A stretch of 64,000 nt of DNA from Ewingella americana ATCC 33852 (GCF_000735345.1 NZ_JMPJ01000017.1:62001-126000), one strand, 5' to 3'. Counted from the first letter of the stretch, positions 53,834-62,689 are shown. Made by a program: numbers and translations. The notes: generated by a model from the letters alone, not told the origin.

Positions 53834-55293
53834 GCGTCATCCTCCGCAACTTGGCCGTTGACCGGCTCATCCTCTAACACCCAAGTATCTTTGGTCCCGC
53901 CGCCCTGCGACGAGTTGACCACTAGCGAACCTTCGGCCAGCGCCACGCGGGTTAAGCCGCCGGGCACCAGACGCACCTCCGCGCCGGTGAGCGCAAAGGG
54001 GCGCAGGTCGATATGGCGCGGGGCCAGCCCGTTGCCGACAAAGGTCGGGCAGGTGGAGAGCGCCAGCGTTTCCTGCGCGATGTAGTTCTGTGGGCGGGCT
54101 TTGAGCAGTTCGCGGAAACGCTCGATCTCCGCTTTGCTGGCGGTCGGCCCAATCAACATGCCGTAGCCGCCAGCGCCGTGAACCTCCTTCACCACCATTT
54201 TTTCCAGATTCGCTAGCACGAAGCTCAGGGCTTTTTCGTCGCGGCACTGCCACGTCGGCACATTATTGAGGATCGGATCTTCCGCCAGATAGAAGCGAAT
54301 CATCTCCGGCACATAAGGGTAGATGGACTTGTCATCGGCGACGCCGGTGCCGATGGCGTTCGCCAGCACCACGCCACCGGCGCGATAGACCGAAAGTAGC
54401 CCCGGCACGCCGAGCATGGAGTCAGCGCGGAAGGCCAGCGGGTCGAGGAAGGCGTCATCAATGCGGCGGTAAATCACGTCTATTTTGCACGGGCCGGAGG
54501 TGGTACGCATAAACACTGCGCCATCTTTGACAAATAAATCAACGCTTTCCACCAGCTCGACACCCATCTGCTGGGCGAGGAAGCTGTGCTCGAAATAGGC
54601 GCTGTTGAAACGCCCTGGCGTCAGCACCACCACGGTCGGGTCATTGACCGGCGTGCTCTCGCGCAGGGTTTGCAGCAGGTGGGAAGGGTAGCGCGACACC
54701 GGCGCGATGCGCTGCTCGGCGAACAGTTCAGGATAGAGCCGCATCATCATTTTGCGGTTTTCCATCATATAAGAGACGCCGGACGGCGTGCGCAGGTTGT
54801 CTTCCAGCACGTAATATTCGCCATCGCCGCCGCGCACCATGTCGGTTCCGGCGATGTGCGCATAGGTGTTGCGATGCAGATCTACCCCCTGCATGCAAGG
54901 CTGGTACTGCTCGTTGGCGAGCACCTGCTCGGCAGGCACGATGCCTGCTTTGAGTATCTTCTGGTCATGATAGATGTCATGTAGAAAGGCGTTAAGTGCC
55001 TCAACGCGCTGGCGAATGCCGAGATCTAACATCTTCCACTCATTGGCCGGAATGATGCGCGGCACGCTGTCAAACGGAATCAGCCGCTCCGCGCCGTCAT
55101 CCTCGCCATAAACATTAAAGGTAATCCCCACCCGGTGAAACAGCAGCGCGGCTTCCTCTTTTTTGCGCTGTACGGCCTGTTGATCGGCCTGCTGTAACCA
55201 TTGCCAGTAAGCTTGATAATGGTCGCGGTGTTGCCCCTGCGCCATTAGCATTTCATCAAAAAAGGGTGAATCAGAAAGCTCGATATTAATCAT
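53827..55293 (-). CDS. Circularly permuted ATP-grasp enzyme (DUF404/DUF407)
   Basis: 488-aa predicted amide-bond-forming ligase of the circularly permuted ATP-grasp type. Visible motifs are GVDLHRNTYAHIAGTDMVR, YVLEDNLRTPSGVSYMMENR, the glycine loop VVKEVHGAGGYGMLIGP and the late NSSQGGGTKDTWV. ATP-grasp ligases activate a carboxylate as acyl-phosphate and join it to an amine; the substrates here are unknown. The start MINIELSDSP has GAGGTG upstream; 42 further in-frame codons overlap the promoter region. First gene of the operon that continues with alpha-E, transglutaminase-like and Anbu genes. Confidence 0.9.
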   Translation of the reverse strand: MINIELSDSPFFDEMLMAQGQHRDHYQAYWQWLQQADQQAVQRKKEEAALLFHRVGITFNVYGEDDGAERLIPFDSVPRIIPANEWKMLDLGIRQRVEALNAFLHDIYHDQKILKAGIVPAEQVLANEQYQPCMQGVDLHRNTYAHIAGTDMVRGGDGEYYVLEDNLRTPSGVSYMMENRKMMMRLYPELFAEQRIAPVSRYPSHLLQTLRESTPVNDPTVVVLTPGRFNSAYFEHSFLAQQMGVELVESVDLFVKDGAVFMRTTSGPCKIDVIYRRIDDAFLDPLAFRADSMLGVPGLLSVYRAGGVVLANAIGTGVADDKSIYPYVPEMIRFYLAEDPILNNVPTWQCRDEKALSFVLANLEKMVVKEVHGAGGYGMLIGPTASKAEIERFRELLKARPQNYIAQETLALSTCPTFVGNGLAPRHIDLRPFALTGAEVRLVPGGLTRVALAEGSLVVNSSQGGGTKDTWVLEDEPVNGQVAEDDAC

Positions 55294-55425
55294 ATTCACC
55301 TCACTGACAGGACAGGCTGCTTCATTGTTTTTAGATACACACCATGGATCAGGCATAAACCATGCCAGCGTGCAAAAACCCTTCATCATTCGCACTATCT
55401 CTTTGTTGGCTGCACTCATTCACCC

Positions 55426-55500
55426 CAGTCACTTACTTGAGTAAGCTCCTAGGGATTCATGACTTTGCCGCCTCGATATAGCTCGAATGATTTCGGGTTA
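55426..55500 (+). repeat. Probable dispersed intergenic repeat of Yersinia/Serratia type
   Basis: The element contains a small stem (CTTAC-TTGA-GTAAG), then CTCCTAGGGATTCATGACTT, TTGCCGCC, and CTCGAATGATTTCGGGTTA. This order (short variable stem, GGGATTC, TTGCCGCC, CTCGAAT-ATTT-GGGTA) matches a dispersed intergenic motif that I recall from Yersinia and Serratia genomes; the recollection is not checked. Only one copy is seen in this window. Confidence 0.45.
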
Positions 55501-55663
55501 GTGCATAAAAACGTGAGTAAAAGAGGCTATTTCGCGCTATTTCAGTGCGCCAGATAAGGCGGCTGCCTGAATACAGGGCAGAAAACGGGCAGATGTCTTA
55601 AGTATGGTCGCTGATGAGGCAATGACAATGTGGCGGGGAGTGGGGCGGAAAAAGGCATAAAAA

Positions 55664-55683
55664 AGCCAGCCCGCAGGCTGGCT
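55664..55683 (-). terminator. Terminator of ridA (pyrBI-ridA)
   Basis: AGCCAGC / GCTGGCT stem with a 6-base loop; on the minus strand it is followed by six T. Confidence 0.88.
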
Positions 55684-55705
55684 ATTGCACGGCGCGAAGG
55701 TCGAA

Positions 55706-56092
55706 TTAACGACGAACGGCGATGGCTTCGATTTCGATTTTCACGTCTTTCGGCAGACGAGCCACTTCAACGCAAGAACGGGCCGGGAATGGCGCGTTGT
55801 GCTCGGTGAAGAAAGCTTCGTAAGTGGCGTTAACGGTGGCGAAGTCATTCAAATCTTTCACGAAAACGGTGGTTTTCACGATGTCTGAGACTTTCAGGCC
55901 AGCGGCTTCAACGATCGCCTGAACGTTGACCAGAGACTGACGCGCTTGGGCTGCGATGTCATCGGCAACTGCGCCAGTTTTTGGATCAACCGGGATCTGG
56001 CCGGAAGTGATGATCATGCTGCCCAGATCAACGCCCTGAACGTAAGGACCGATAGCTGCTGGTGCATTTTCAGTGCTAATTTCGCGGGACAT
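55706..56092 (-). CDS. ridA: 2-iminobutanoate/2-iminopropanoate deaminase RidA
   Basis: 128 aa, exactly E. coli RidA. Removes reactive enamine/imine intermediates made by PLP enzymes such as threonine dehydratase. Trimeric YjgF-family fold with conserved SGQIPVDPKTG, NATYEAFF and the arginine in PARSCVEVARLPKDVKIEIEA. The start MSREISTENAP has GGAG upstream; a 50-codon in-frame extension is spurious. It follows pyrI by 92 bp in the same direction. Confidence 0.97.
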   Translation of the reverse strand: MSREISTENAPAAIGPYVQGVDLGSMIITSGQIPVDPKTGAVADDIAAQARQSLVNVQAIVEAAGLKVSDIVKTTVFVKDLNDFATVNATYEAFFTEHNAPFPARSCVEVARLPKDVKIEIEAIAVRR

Positions 56093-56184
56093 AGTGTCTC
56101 CTGATTTAAGTGATAAGGAAGGATAGCTTGCCGACAGTATAAAGGGCGCAGATGAAAAGTCATTACGCCCGATCACGTCACGGC

Positions 56185-56652
56185 TTATTCTTCGCTGCTC
56201 ATCACCACCTGATGCTCGAACTCTTTCTCGCAATATTTGCATTGCAGGTGCACTTCGCTCTGGCGCTGCTTGACGCTAAAGCTCGAGGCCACCGGCTCAG
56301 AGCGGCTGATGCAGTTGCTGTTCGGGCAGTGCAGCACGCCGTCGATACGGTCCGGCAGGCTTGGGGTCAGCTTCTTCACCACTTCGTAATCGTCGATGCG
56401 GTTCACCGTGGCTTTCGGCGCGTAGACCGCCAGCTGGTTGACCTGCTGCTCGGTCAGGAAGGTGTTTTCGATTTTAATGATGTCTTTGCGGCCCAGCTCG
56501 TTCGACGGCAGATTCAGACCGATGGTGATGCGCTGGTCGGTTTCAGTCAGCTTAAACAGCGACAGCAGCTTGAAGCCTACCTGAGCCGGAATATGGTCGA
56601 TGACGGTGCCGCATTTGATGGCTTCAACCTGAAGTTTATTATCGTGAGTCAT
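56185..56652 (-). CDS. pyrI: Aspartate carbamoyltransferase regulatory chain
   Basis: 155 aa (E. coli 153). The N-terminal allosteric domain begins [20 protein letters not shown] and binds CTP/ATP; the C-terminal zinc domain has the four cysteines of CPNSNC and CKYC. It assembles with PyrB into the regulated holoenzyme. Starts 18 bp after pyrB. Confidence 0.98.
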   Translation of the reverse strand: MTHDNKLQVEAIKCGTVIDHIPAQVGFKLLSLFKLTETDQRITIGLNLPSNELGRKDIIKIENTFLTEQQVNQLAVYAPKATVNRIDDYEVVKKLTPSLPDRIDGVLHCPNSNCISRSEPVASSFSVKQRQSEVHLQCKYCEKEFEHQVVMSSEE

Positions 56653-56670
56653 GCTGTTTTCTCCTCAAGT

Positions 56671-57606
56671 TTAGTGGGCAGTGTCGGCGTTAAGAACCAG
56701 TGCCAGCAAGGCTTGGCGGGCATAAATGCCGTTACCTGCTTGCTGGAAGTACCAGGCGTAAGGGGTTTTATCGACGTCGGTGGTGATTTCGTCGATGCGC
56801 GGCAGCGGGTGCAGCACTTTCAGGTGCGGCTGGGCACTCTGCAGGTCATTGGCGCGCAGGATGAACTGGGCTTTGACGTTGGCGTACTCCGACGGGTCCA
56901 GACGCTCTTTCTGCACGCGGGTCATGTAGAGAATATCCAGCTCCGGCACCACCTCGTCGATGCTCTGATGCAGGCTGTACTCAATGCCTTTCTCTTCCAG
57001 CAGGGAGAGAATGTAGCCCGGCATCGCCAGCGCGTCCGGGGCGATAAAGTAGAAGCGGTTGCCTTTGAATTTCGCCAGCGCCTGCGCCAGCGAGTGGACG
57101 GTGCGGCCATATTTCAGGTCACCGACCATGGCTATCTTGATGTTGTCGAGACGGCCCTGAGTCTCGCGAATGGTAAACAGGTCGAGCAGGGTCTGCGTCG
57201 GGTGCTGGTTGGCACCGTCCCCGGCATTAAGAATGGGAATACCACCGGAGAATTCAGTGGCTAAGCGCGCCGCCCCTTCCTGCGGGTGGCGCATGACGAT
57301 GGCGTCCACGTAGGTGCCAATCACTGAAATGGTGTCGGCCAGCGTTTCGCCTTTCTTGCCAAGCGAGGTGTTGGAGCCGTCGGCAAAGCCAACTACTGAA
57401 GCGCCAAGACGGTGGATTGAGGTTTCGAACGATAAGCGCGTGCGGGTCGAGGCTTCGAAGAAGCAGCTGGCAATCACCTTATGCTTCAACAGTTCGGGCT
57501 GTGGATTGGCTTTCAGGCTGGCCGCGGTGTCGAGCACCAGTTCTAACTCTTCACGACTGAGATCGTTGATCGAGATGATGTGTTTTTGGTACAGCGGATT
57601 AGCCAT
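56671..57606 (-). CDS. pyrB: Aspartate carbamoyltransferase catalytic chain
   Basis: 311 aa, E. coli length. First committed pyrimidine step, carbamoyl phosphate plus aspartate. Carbamoyl-phosphate loop [13 protein letters not shown], the loop lysine region [21 protein letters not shown] and HPLPRIDEI are intact. Expression is governed by the pyrL attenuator directly upstream. Confidence 0.99.
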   Translation of the reverse strand: MANPLYQKHIISINDLSREELELVLDTAASLKANPQPELLKHKVIASCFFEASTRTRLSFETSIHRLGASVVGFADGSNTSLGKKGETLADTISVIGTYVDAIVMRHPQEGAARLATEFSGGIPILNAGDGANQHPTQTLLDLFTIRETQGRLDNIKIAMVGDLKYGRTVHSLAQALAKFKGNRFYFIAPDALAMPGYILSLLEEKGIEYSLHQSIDEVVPELDILYMTRVQKERLDPSEYANVKAQFILRANDLQSAQPHLKVLHPLPRIDEITTDVDKTPYAWYFQQAGNGIYARQALLALVLNADTAH

Positions 57607-57652
57607 GACGTATTTCCTCAGCAGTTACGGTTCTTAAACCTCAAATTCTGGA

Positions 57653-57683
57653 CAAAAAAAAGCCCCTTCAATGAGGGGCTTTC
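57653..57683 (-). terminator. pyrBI attenuator
   Basis: On the minus strand GAAAGCCCC-T...A-GGGGCTTT followed by eight T forms a strong intrinsic terminator 47 bp before pyrB. The leader peptide stop codon lies in its loop, so a ribosome that closely follows RNA polymerase would prevent it forming. This is the UTP-sensing attenuation known for E. coli pyrBI. Confidence 0.9.
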
Positions 57684-57784
57684 AATAATTCAGTGATGCA
57701 ACGGAAGAACAACGGCAGCGGGCTGCCTTCAGGTACGGCGTGTTGAGTATGTTTTTTAACATCACAAACCTGACAATTGTTCAT
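57668..57784 (-). CDS. pyrL: pyrBI operon leader peptide
   Basis: 38-codon ORF with a GGGAGA site 7 bases upstream: MNNCQVCDVKK..., ending PLPLFFRCITELLKAPH at the attenuator loop. The sequence differs completely from E. coli PyrL (44 aa) except for a pyrimidine-rich PLPLFF-coding run, where RNA polymerase would pause at low UTP. Identity rests on position and architecture. Confidence 0.8.
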   Translation of the reverse strand: MNNCQVCDVKKHTQHAVPEGSPLPLFFRCITELLKAPH

Positions 57785-57809
57785 GGGTTCTCCCGGCAAA
57801 TTGTGGCGC

Positions 57810-57838
57810 ATTATACGCGCAGATTTTCATGCTGCAAG
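57810..57838 (-). promoter_or_regulatory. pyrL-pyrBI promoter
   Basis: A perfect minus-strand -10 TATAAT (57810-57815) with a TTGCAG-like -35 at about 57832-57837, 16-bp spacing, about 25 bp upstream of the leader peptide. Confidence 0.6.
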
Positions 57839-57887
57839 CGAAAATCGGCCTGAATCGAAGCAAAAAAGCAAACGATTGGCAGCCCAC

Positions 57888-59651
57888 TTACCGTTTGAAG
57901 ATTTTCATTCTCCAGCGACGCATGCGCCCCAGACGCTCCGGCGCCTTCAGCTTGTGCTTGATCCACACCACCTGCCACGGCTGGAGACGCGTCTGGCCGT
58001 CGAAAGGCACATCGGCAATCAAATCCTTGCCTTCAATCGCCAGTTTGACCACCTGCGTTTGGTTGCTGATATTGAACACGCAGGTGATTTTGTCTTCCGT
58101 CAGCGGGTCATAGCGCTCCATGGCAAATAGCGATTTCCCCATGTCGAACACCCGCTGTCCGGCCTGTGGCGAGAAGGCCGGATGGGCGCGACGGTGCTTG
58201 ATAAGATTACTCAGCCCGTAAAACACCTTCGAGCTTAGGCTGTTGGTTTTTTCCAGCCCGGCCTCCACTTGGTCCAGCTTGAGCTTCTTGCGATTAATGC
58301 GGCGATTCAGCCCCGACTGGTGCATGCCGTCGAGGTCGTTTTCGCTGCCCAGCAGGCTGTGGATATAGATTGCCGGCACGCCGATGAAGGAGAGCAGCAG
58401 GGCCTGCGCTGCGAGGAATTTGCGCGCTTTGGTGTCGACGTCGTCATCCGGCTCGGTCAGGGCGCTGAGGAAGTTGATGTTCAACTCGTAGGGCGAGTGG
58501 GTGCCGTCGCCGTTGTCTTTGTAGGAGACGCGGCCCTCTTTGCGCAAGGTCTCCTGCGCCATGTATTTGCGTTCATCGTCGCTGAGGAAGGTTTCGGTCG
58601 GGCGCAGGCCGATGCCGTCGTGGCTGGCTAAAAAGTTGAAATAGGTGGTTTCCGGGTAGCGCGCCTCGGCGTTGAGGCTCTGTGCCCACTGGGTTAGCGT
58701 GGTGGTGTCTTGGCGCAGGAAGGCGTGCAGGGTCAGCGGCGGCAGCGGGAACTGGTACACCATGTGGGCTTCGTCGCCTTCGCCAAAGTAGCTGATGTTC
58801 TCGTGATGCGGCACGTTGGTTTCGGTGATCAGCCGCGTGCCGGGGATCACTTCATCCAGAATGGTGCGCCACACCTTGATGATGTTGTGCGCCTGCGGCA
58901 TATGGATACAGCTGGTGCCGACCTCCTTCCAGATGTAGCCAATGGCGTCGAGGCGAATCGACTGCCCGCCGCTGGCGGCGTATTGCAGCAGCACGTCGAT
59001 GCTCTCCAGCAGCACCTGCGGATTTTTGAAATTGATGTCGACCTGATCCTCGCTGAAGGTGGTCCACAGATACAACTCGGTGCCGTCGGCTTTGATAAAT
59101 GGCGTCAGCAGCGGCAGAGCACGGGGGCGCACCACGCGGCTGTAATCCAGCTCTGGGTTGGAGTCGATAAAGTAATCTTTGTAGTAAGGATCGTCGTGCA
59201 GATAGCCTTTCATCCAGTCGCTGGATCGCGAGATGTGGTTGATCACGCAGTCAAACATCAGGTTGAAGTGAGAAGAGAGCTGGTGGATGTCCTGCCAACC
59301 GCCAAGATGTTCGTCAATCCGGCGATAATCAATGACGCTGAAACCATCATCCGAGCTGTAGGGATACATCGGTAAGATGTGGATATCGCTGATGATTTCA
59401 CGCAGATACTTGTCGGCGAAATGGTTCAACGTCGCCAGCGGTTTCTGCTCGCCGTGGCTGATATTGTCGCCATAGGTGATGAGGTAAATGTTGGTGCCAT
59501 CGACCCAATCCTGAGTGCGATGTTTGCCGTAATTCCACTTTTCGGCCAGTTGCAGGATCTGTTTCAGTAAATCGGCAATGTGTTCTCTGGGATAGATCCG
59601 GCTCAGTAAACTTTCCAGTCGCAAGACATATTCCAAATTGACTGATTTCAT
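57888..59651 (-). CDS. GH13_18 sucrose/glucosylglycerate phosphorylase-like enzyme
   Basis: 587-aa alpha-amylase-superfamily enzyme of the sucrose phosphorylase group. The nucleophile Asp lies in SIRLDAIGYIWKE, the acid/base Glu in LITETNVPHHENISYFG, and the third acid in FLASHDGIGLRPTE. Closest by recall is E. coli YcjM (glucosylglycerate phosphorylase), sharing GTSCIH, VRPRALPLLTPF and WTTFSEDQVDINF. It would split an alpha-glucoside with phosphate, giving glucose 1-phosphate and an acceptor. It stands alone, with no transporter or kinase beside it, between pyrL and the ornithine carbamoyltransferase gene. The basic tail RLGRMRRWRMKIFKR is unusual. Confidence 0.82.
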   Translation of the reverse strand: MKSVNLEYVLRLESLLSRIYPREHIADLLKQILQLAEKWNYGKHRTQDWVDGTNIYLITYGDNISHGEQKPLATLNHFADKYLREIISDIHILPMYPYSSDDGFSVIDYRRIDEHLGGWQDIHQLSSHFNLMFDCVINHISRSSDWMKGYLHDDPYYKDYFIDSNPELDYSRVVRPRALPLLTPFIKADGTELYLWTTFSEDQVDINFKNPQVLLESIDVLLQYAASGGQSIRLDAIGYIWKEVGTSCIHMPQAHNIIKVWRTILDEVIPGTRLITETNVPHHENISYFGEGDEAHMVYQFPLPPLTLHAFLRQDTTTLTQWAQSLNAEARYPETTYFNFLASHDGIGLRPTETFLSDDERKYMAQETLRKEGRVSYKDNGDGTHSPYELNINFLSALTEPDDDVDTKARKFLAAQALLLSFIGVPAIYIHSLLGSENDLDGMHQSGLNRRINRKKLKLDQVEAGLEKTNSLSSKVFYGLSNLIKHRRAHPAFSPQAGQRVFDMGKSLFAMERYDPLTEDKITCVFNISNQTQVVKLAIEGKDLIADVPFDGQTRLQPWQVVWIKHKLKAPERLGRMRRWRMKIFKR

Positions 59652-59802
59652 ATCGTTTCCCTTTTCTTTATCACTCCAAAAGATGGCAAAAGAAGCGGCG
59701 CATAATGAAAAGGTTAGTTGAAAATGGGGTGTTCAGGCGGGGATTGGCCGTGAAAAACTGCAATGTTGTGTAAAAGGGTATGTGCGAAGCTGGAGGAAAT
59801 AA

Positions 59803-59830
59803 CCTGACGCGCGAGGATTGTCGCGTCAGG
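59803..59830 (-). terminator. Terminator of the ornithine carbamoyltransferase gene
   Basis: CCTGACGCG / CGCGTCAGG perfect 9-bp stem, followed on the minus strand by TTATTTCC. Confidence 0.7.
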
Positions 59831-59841
59831 CCGAAGGCGAA

Positions 59842-60849
59842 TCAGAGTGAACCAAGGGTGGCGACCATCACCGCTTTGATGGTGTGCAGGCGGTTTTCAG
59901 CCTGATCGAACACCACGCTGTGCGCCGACTCGAACACTTCATCGGTCACTTCCATCCCGCCGTGCAGGTTGTACTCTTCCGCCATCTGGCGGCCAAGGGT
60001 GGTCTGGTCATCATGGAAAGCAGGCAGGCAGTGAAGGAATTTCACCTGCGGGTTGCCGGTCAGGGCCAACATGGCGCTATTCACCTGATAGTCACGCAGC
60101 AGGCTAATACGTTGTTTCCATGTCTCTTTTGGCTCGCCCATTGACACCCAAACGTCGGTATAAAGGAAATCCGCGCCTTTCACGCCCGCCGCAATGTCTT
60201 CGGTCAGGGTGATGTTGCCGCCGTTTTCCTGCGCCAGCTTCTTACAGGTTTCCACCAGCTCTGCTTCAGGCCAGCAGGCCGTTGGCGCGACCAGACGCAG
60301 GTCCAAACCGCAGAGCGCGGCGGCTTCCAGCAGGGTGTTGCCCATGTTGTTGCGCGCGTCGCCGAGATAGGCCAGCGTCATTTGCGACAGCGATTTGCTC
60401 GGCAAATGCTCTTGCATGGTCAGCAGGTCGGCTAGCAGCTGAGTCGGGTGGAATTCCGTCGTCAGGCCATTCCACACCGGCACGCCGGAGAACTCCGCCA
60501 GCGTCTCAACTTTGTCCTGACCAAAACCGCGATATTGAATACCGTCATACATTCTGCCCAGCACGCGGGCGGTGTCTTTCATCGACTCTTTGTGACCAAT
60601 TTGGCTGCCACTTGGGCCGAGGTAGGTGACATTAGCACCCTGATCATAGGCGGCAACTTCGAAAGAGCATCGGGTGCGGGTTGAGTCTTTTTCGAAGATG
60701 AGCGCGATGTTTTTCCCTTGCAGATGGGCTTTTTCGATACCGTTTTTCTTAGCGGCTTTCAGCTCGGCGGAGAGCTGGAGAAGGGAGGAAATCTCCGACG
60801 GGGTAAAATCCAGTAACCTGAGAAAATGACGTTTACTCAACAGACTCAT
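59842..60849 (-). CDS. argI: Ornithine carbamoyltransferase
   Basis: 335 aa (E. coli ArgI 334). Makes citrulline from ornithine and carbamoyl phosphate in arginine synthesis. Carbamoyl-phosphate loop [37 protein letters not shown] and the ornithine-site HCLPAFHDD are intact. The start MSLLSKRHF has GAGGA upstream; the upstream in-frame codons run through the ARG boxes and are not translated. Divergent from rraB as in E. coli, so argI is preferred over argF. Confidence 0.97.
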   Translation of the reverse strand: MSLLSKRHFLRLLDFTPSEISSLLQLSAELKAAKKNGIEKAHLQGKNIALIFEKDSTRTRCSFEVAAYDQGANVTYLGPSGSQIGHKESMKDTARVLGRMYDGIQYRGFGQDKVETLAEFSGVPVWNGLTTEFHPTQLLADLLTMQEHLPSKSLSQMTLAYLGDARNNMGNTLLEAAALCGLDLRLVAPTACWPEAELVETCKKLAQENGGNITLTEDIAAGVKGADFLYTDVWVSMGEPKETWKQRISLLRDYQVNSAMLALTGNPQVKFLHCLPAFHDDQTTLGRQMAEEYNLHGGMEVTDEVFESAHSVVFDQAENRLHTIKAVMVATLGSL

Positions 60850-60880
60850 GGTGTTCCTCTCCAATGCTTTTGCATTCTGT

Positions 60881-60919
60881 AGTGAATTAAAATTCAATTT
60901 ATATGTATGAATATGCAAT
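60881..60919. promoter_or_regulatory. Tandem ARG boxes (ArgR operator)
   Basis: Two 18-bp boxes separated by exactly 3 bp: AGTGAATTAAAATTCAAT (60881-60898, with a perfect TGAATTAAAATTCA core) and TATGTATGAATATGCAAT (60902-60919). This is the classical arrangement for hexameric ArgR and predicts strong arginine repression of the adjacent gene. Confidence 0.92.
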
Positions 60920-61012
60920 TACAACCCCGTCGTTAAAACTTTATAGTGGAGGCCGGCCCCGCGCTGTGTGAAAATGGTCTAGAGAAACGTCACATTGATT
61001 GAGGACAGAGGC

Positions 61013-61441
61013 ATGGCAAATCGTGAATTGCTAGAAGAACAGAGTGAAGAGACCCGCTTAATCATCGAAGAGCTGCTGGATGATGGCAGCGATCCAGACG
61101 CGCTTTACACCATCGAACATCACTTATCTTCTGATAAGTTTGAAGATTTGGAGAAAGCCGCGGTTGCCGCTTTCAAACTGGGTTATGAAGTTAATGACGC
61201 AGAAGAGTTGGAATTAGAAGACGGTTCAACCGTGATGTGCTGTGACGTGATCAGCGAAATTGCGCTGAACGCCGAACTGATTGATAAACAGGTTGAGCAG
61301 TTGATGGACCTGGCCGAAGCCCACGGCGTTGATTACGACGGTTGGGGCACTTACTTCGAAGGCGACGACGAAGATGAGGACGGCGAAGAAGGTGATGAAG
61401 AAGATTTGGTTGATGAAGATGATGACGGCAAACGTCATTAA
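61013..61441 (+). CDS. rraB: RNase E inhibitor RraB
   Basis: 142 aa (E. coli 138). Binds RNase E and changes degradosome composition. Starts [20 protein letters not shown], with [13 protein letters not shown] and [11 protein letters not shown] conserved, and a very acidic C-terminal tail (about 118-142). GAGGAC lies 6 bases before the ATG. Confidence 0.96.
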   Translation: MANRELLEEQSEETRLIIEELLDDGSDPDALYTIEHHLSSDKFEDLEKAAVAAFKLGYEVNDAEELELEDGSTVMCCDVISEIALNAELIDKQVEQLMDLAEAHGVDYDGWGTYFEGDDEDEDGEEGDEEDLVDEDDDGKRH

Positions 61442-61446
61442 TGACT

Positions 61447-61471
61447 AACCCTATCAATCAGATAGGGTTTT
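61447..61471 (+). terminator. Terminator of rraB
   Basis: AACCCTATC-AATCA-GATAGGGTT with TTTT. Confidence 0.8.
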
Positions 61472-61472
61472 G

Positions 61473-61499
61473 ATCCTCCCCTTGAACTAAGGGGAGGAT
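61473..61499. terminator. Second hairpin between convergent rraB and ampH
   Basis: ATCCTCCCCTT-GAACT-AAGGGGAGGAT is a perfect 11-bp stem 1 base after the rraB terminator. No T tract. Like the hairpins at 21301 and 40441 it is a C-run/G-run stem at a convergent junction. Confidence 0.6.
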
Positions 61500-61540
61500 A
61501 AGCCTAGCTTGCAATTCCGTGCTTTAAATAATTCCGCGCC

Positions 61541-62689
61541 TTAAATCTCGTTATTACGCACTAACTCCGCAACCAGATCGTTCACGCCGTCACTCATGTT
61601 TTTAAACTTGGTTAACTCGCTGCGCGTCACTACCACGAACACGCCTACGCCGCGCTGAGGCACCATCGCCACGTAAGTGATAAAGCCACCGCCACCGCCG
61701 GTTTTCTGAATAATGCGCGGTAACAACGGCGTCGGCGCCATCGTCACCCAGCCCATCCCCAAAGAGTCGGCCATGCCCGGTACGTCCATGCCTTTCAGCG
61801 ACACCAAATCAGTACGCTTGAAGTACATCTTCTGCGCCATTTCGGCGGTCAGGGTTGGCTTGCCGAGAGGTGAAGGCAGGAACTGACGCATCCAGCGCGC
61901 CATGTCGGCCGGGGTCGAGTAAATCCCGCCGCTACCCGCCGCCGCCGTGGTATTCAGACATGGGCTTGGGCGCAGGCCGGACATCAGGCGAGCACACTGG
62001 CTGGCATTTGGCGTCAGCGTGGTGTCGACCATGCCCAGCGGCTGGGTTATCTGTTCGCGCAGCAGCTGGGTGTAAGGTTTACGCGCCGCGTTGGATAAGG
62101 CGTCAGCCAGCAGGTCAAAAGCTAAGTTGGAGTAAGCCGCACGCGCGCCCGGAGGCGTGGTCATTTTGGCGACTCGCAGCCACGCCCAGCGATCGGCCTT
62201 GGTCGGCCAAGTAAATACCGGGCGATTTGGCGCGCCACCCGGCTGCTCACGCGGCAGGCCGCTGGTGTGAGTCGCGAGGTTGAGCAGGGTGATTGGCGTG
62301 GTGCCGCTGTAGGAAGGCACGGCTTTGCCGTCGGAATATTTACGCAGCGGGTCGTTAATCTTGACGGTGCCCTGCTGCGACAGCTTAACCAGCACTTCGC
62401 TGGTCATCAGCTTGGTCAGCGAGGCAATTCGAATCACGGAATCTTCACGTGGACGAATGTCTGAGCCTGGGCGGGTTTCGCCAAAGCTGCGGAAAACTTG
62501 TTGGTTATTATCGACAACCACCAGCGCCATTCCCATCGCGCCGCTGCCGTAGAAGATATGTTCGGCATAATCATCAACAACTTGAGAAGCCAATCGGGCG
62601 TTTTTCGCCTGGCTCAACAGCGGCATGCTGGCAAAGGCCAGAGCCAAAAGTGAGAGAGAAATTTTTTTCAGCAAACCGGTATCCATCAA
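61541..62689 (-). CDS. ampH: D-alanyl-D-alanine carboxypeptidase/endopeptidase AmpH
   Basis: 382-aa class C beta-lactamase-fold enzyme of peptidoglycan remodelling (E. coli AmpH 385). Signal peptide to about residue 28. Ser90-x-x-Lys (ASLTK), the YSN motif (AAYSNLAFDLL) and the KTGGGGGF motif are present. The match to AmpH (DDYAEHIFYGSGAMGMALVV, FKNMSDGVNDLV) is far better than to AmpC, so beta-lactam resistance should not be inferred. The first two codons are both ATG. Confidence 0.95.
   Translation of the reverse strand: MMDTGLLKKISLSLLALAFASMPLLSQAKNARLASQVVDDYAEHIFYGSGAMGMALVVVDNNQQVFRSFGETRPGSDIRPREDSVIRIASLTKLMTSEVLVKLSQQGTVKINDPLRKYSDGKAVPSYSGTTPITLLNLATHTSGLPREQPGGAPNRPVFTWPTKADRWAWLRVAKMTTPPGARAAYSNLAFDLLADALSNAARKPYTQLLREQITQPLGMVDTTLTPNASQCARLMSGLRPSPCLNTTAAAGSGGIYSTPADMARWMRQFLPSPLGKPTLTAEMAQKMYFKRTDLVSLKGMDVPGMADSLGMGWVTMAPTPLLPRIIQKTGGGGGFITYVAMVPQRGVGVFVVVTRSELTKFKNMSDGVNDLVAELVRNNEI

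Larger units (their letters stand above)
55294..55705. other. Spacer upstream of the ATP-grasp operon
   Basis: 412 bp between ridA (minus, ending with a terminator at 55664-55683) and the ATP-grasp gene (minus). It should hold the operon promoter, but I could not assign -10/-35 elements with confidence. The middle is occupied by a repeat-like element (55426-55500). Confidence 0.6.

Noticed and set aside
61541-62689. AmpC-type beta-lactamase resistance gene
   Set aside because: The protein shares the fold and SxxK/YxN/KTG motifs, but its sequence follows AmpH, a peptidoglycan carboxypeptidase/endopeptidase.
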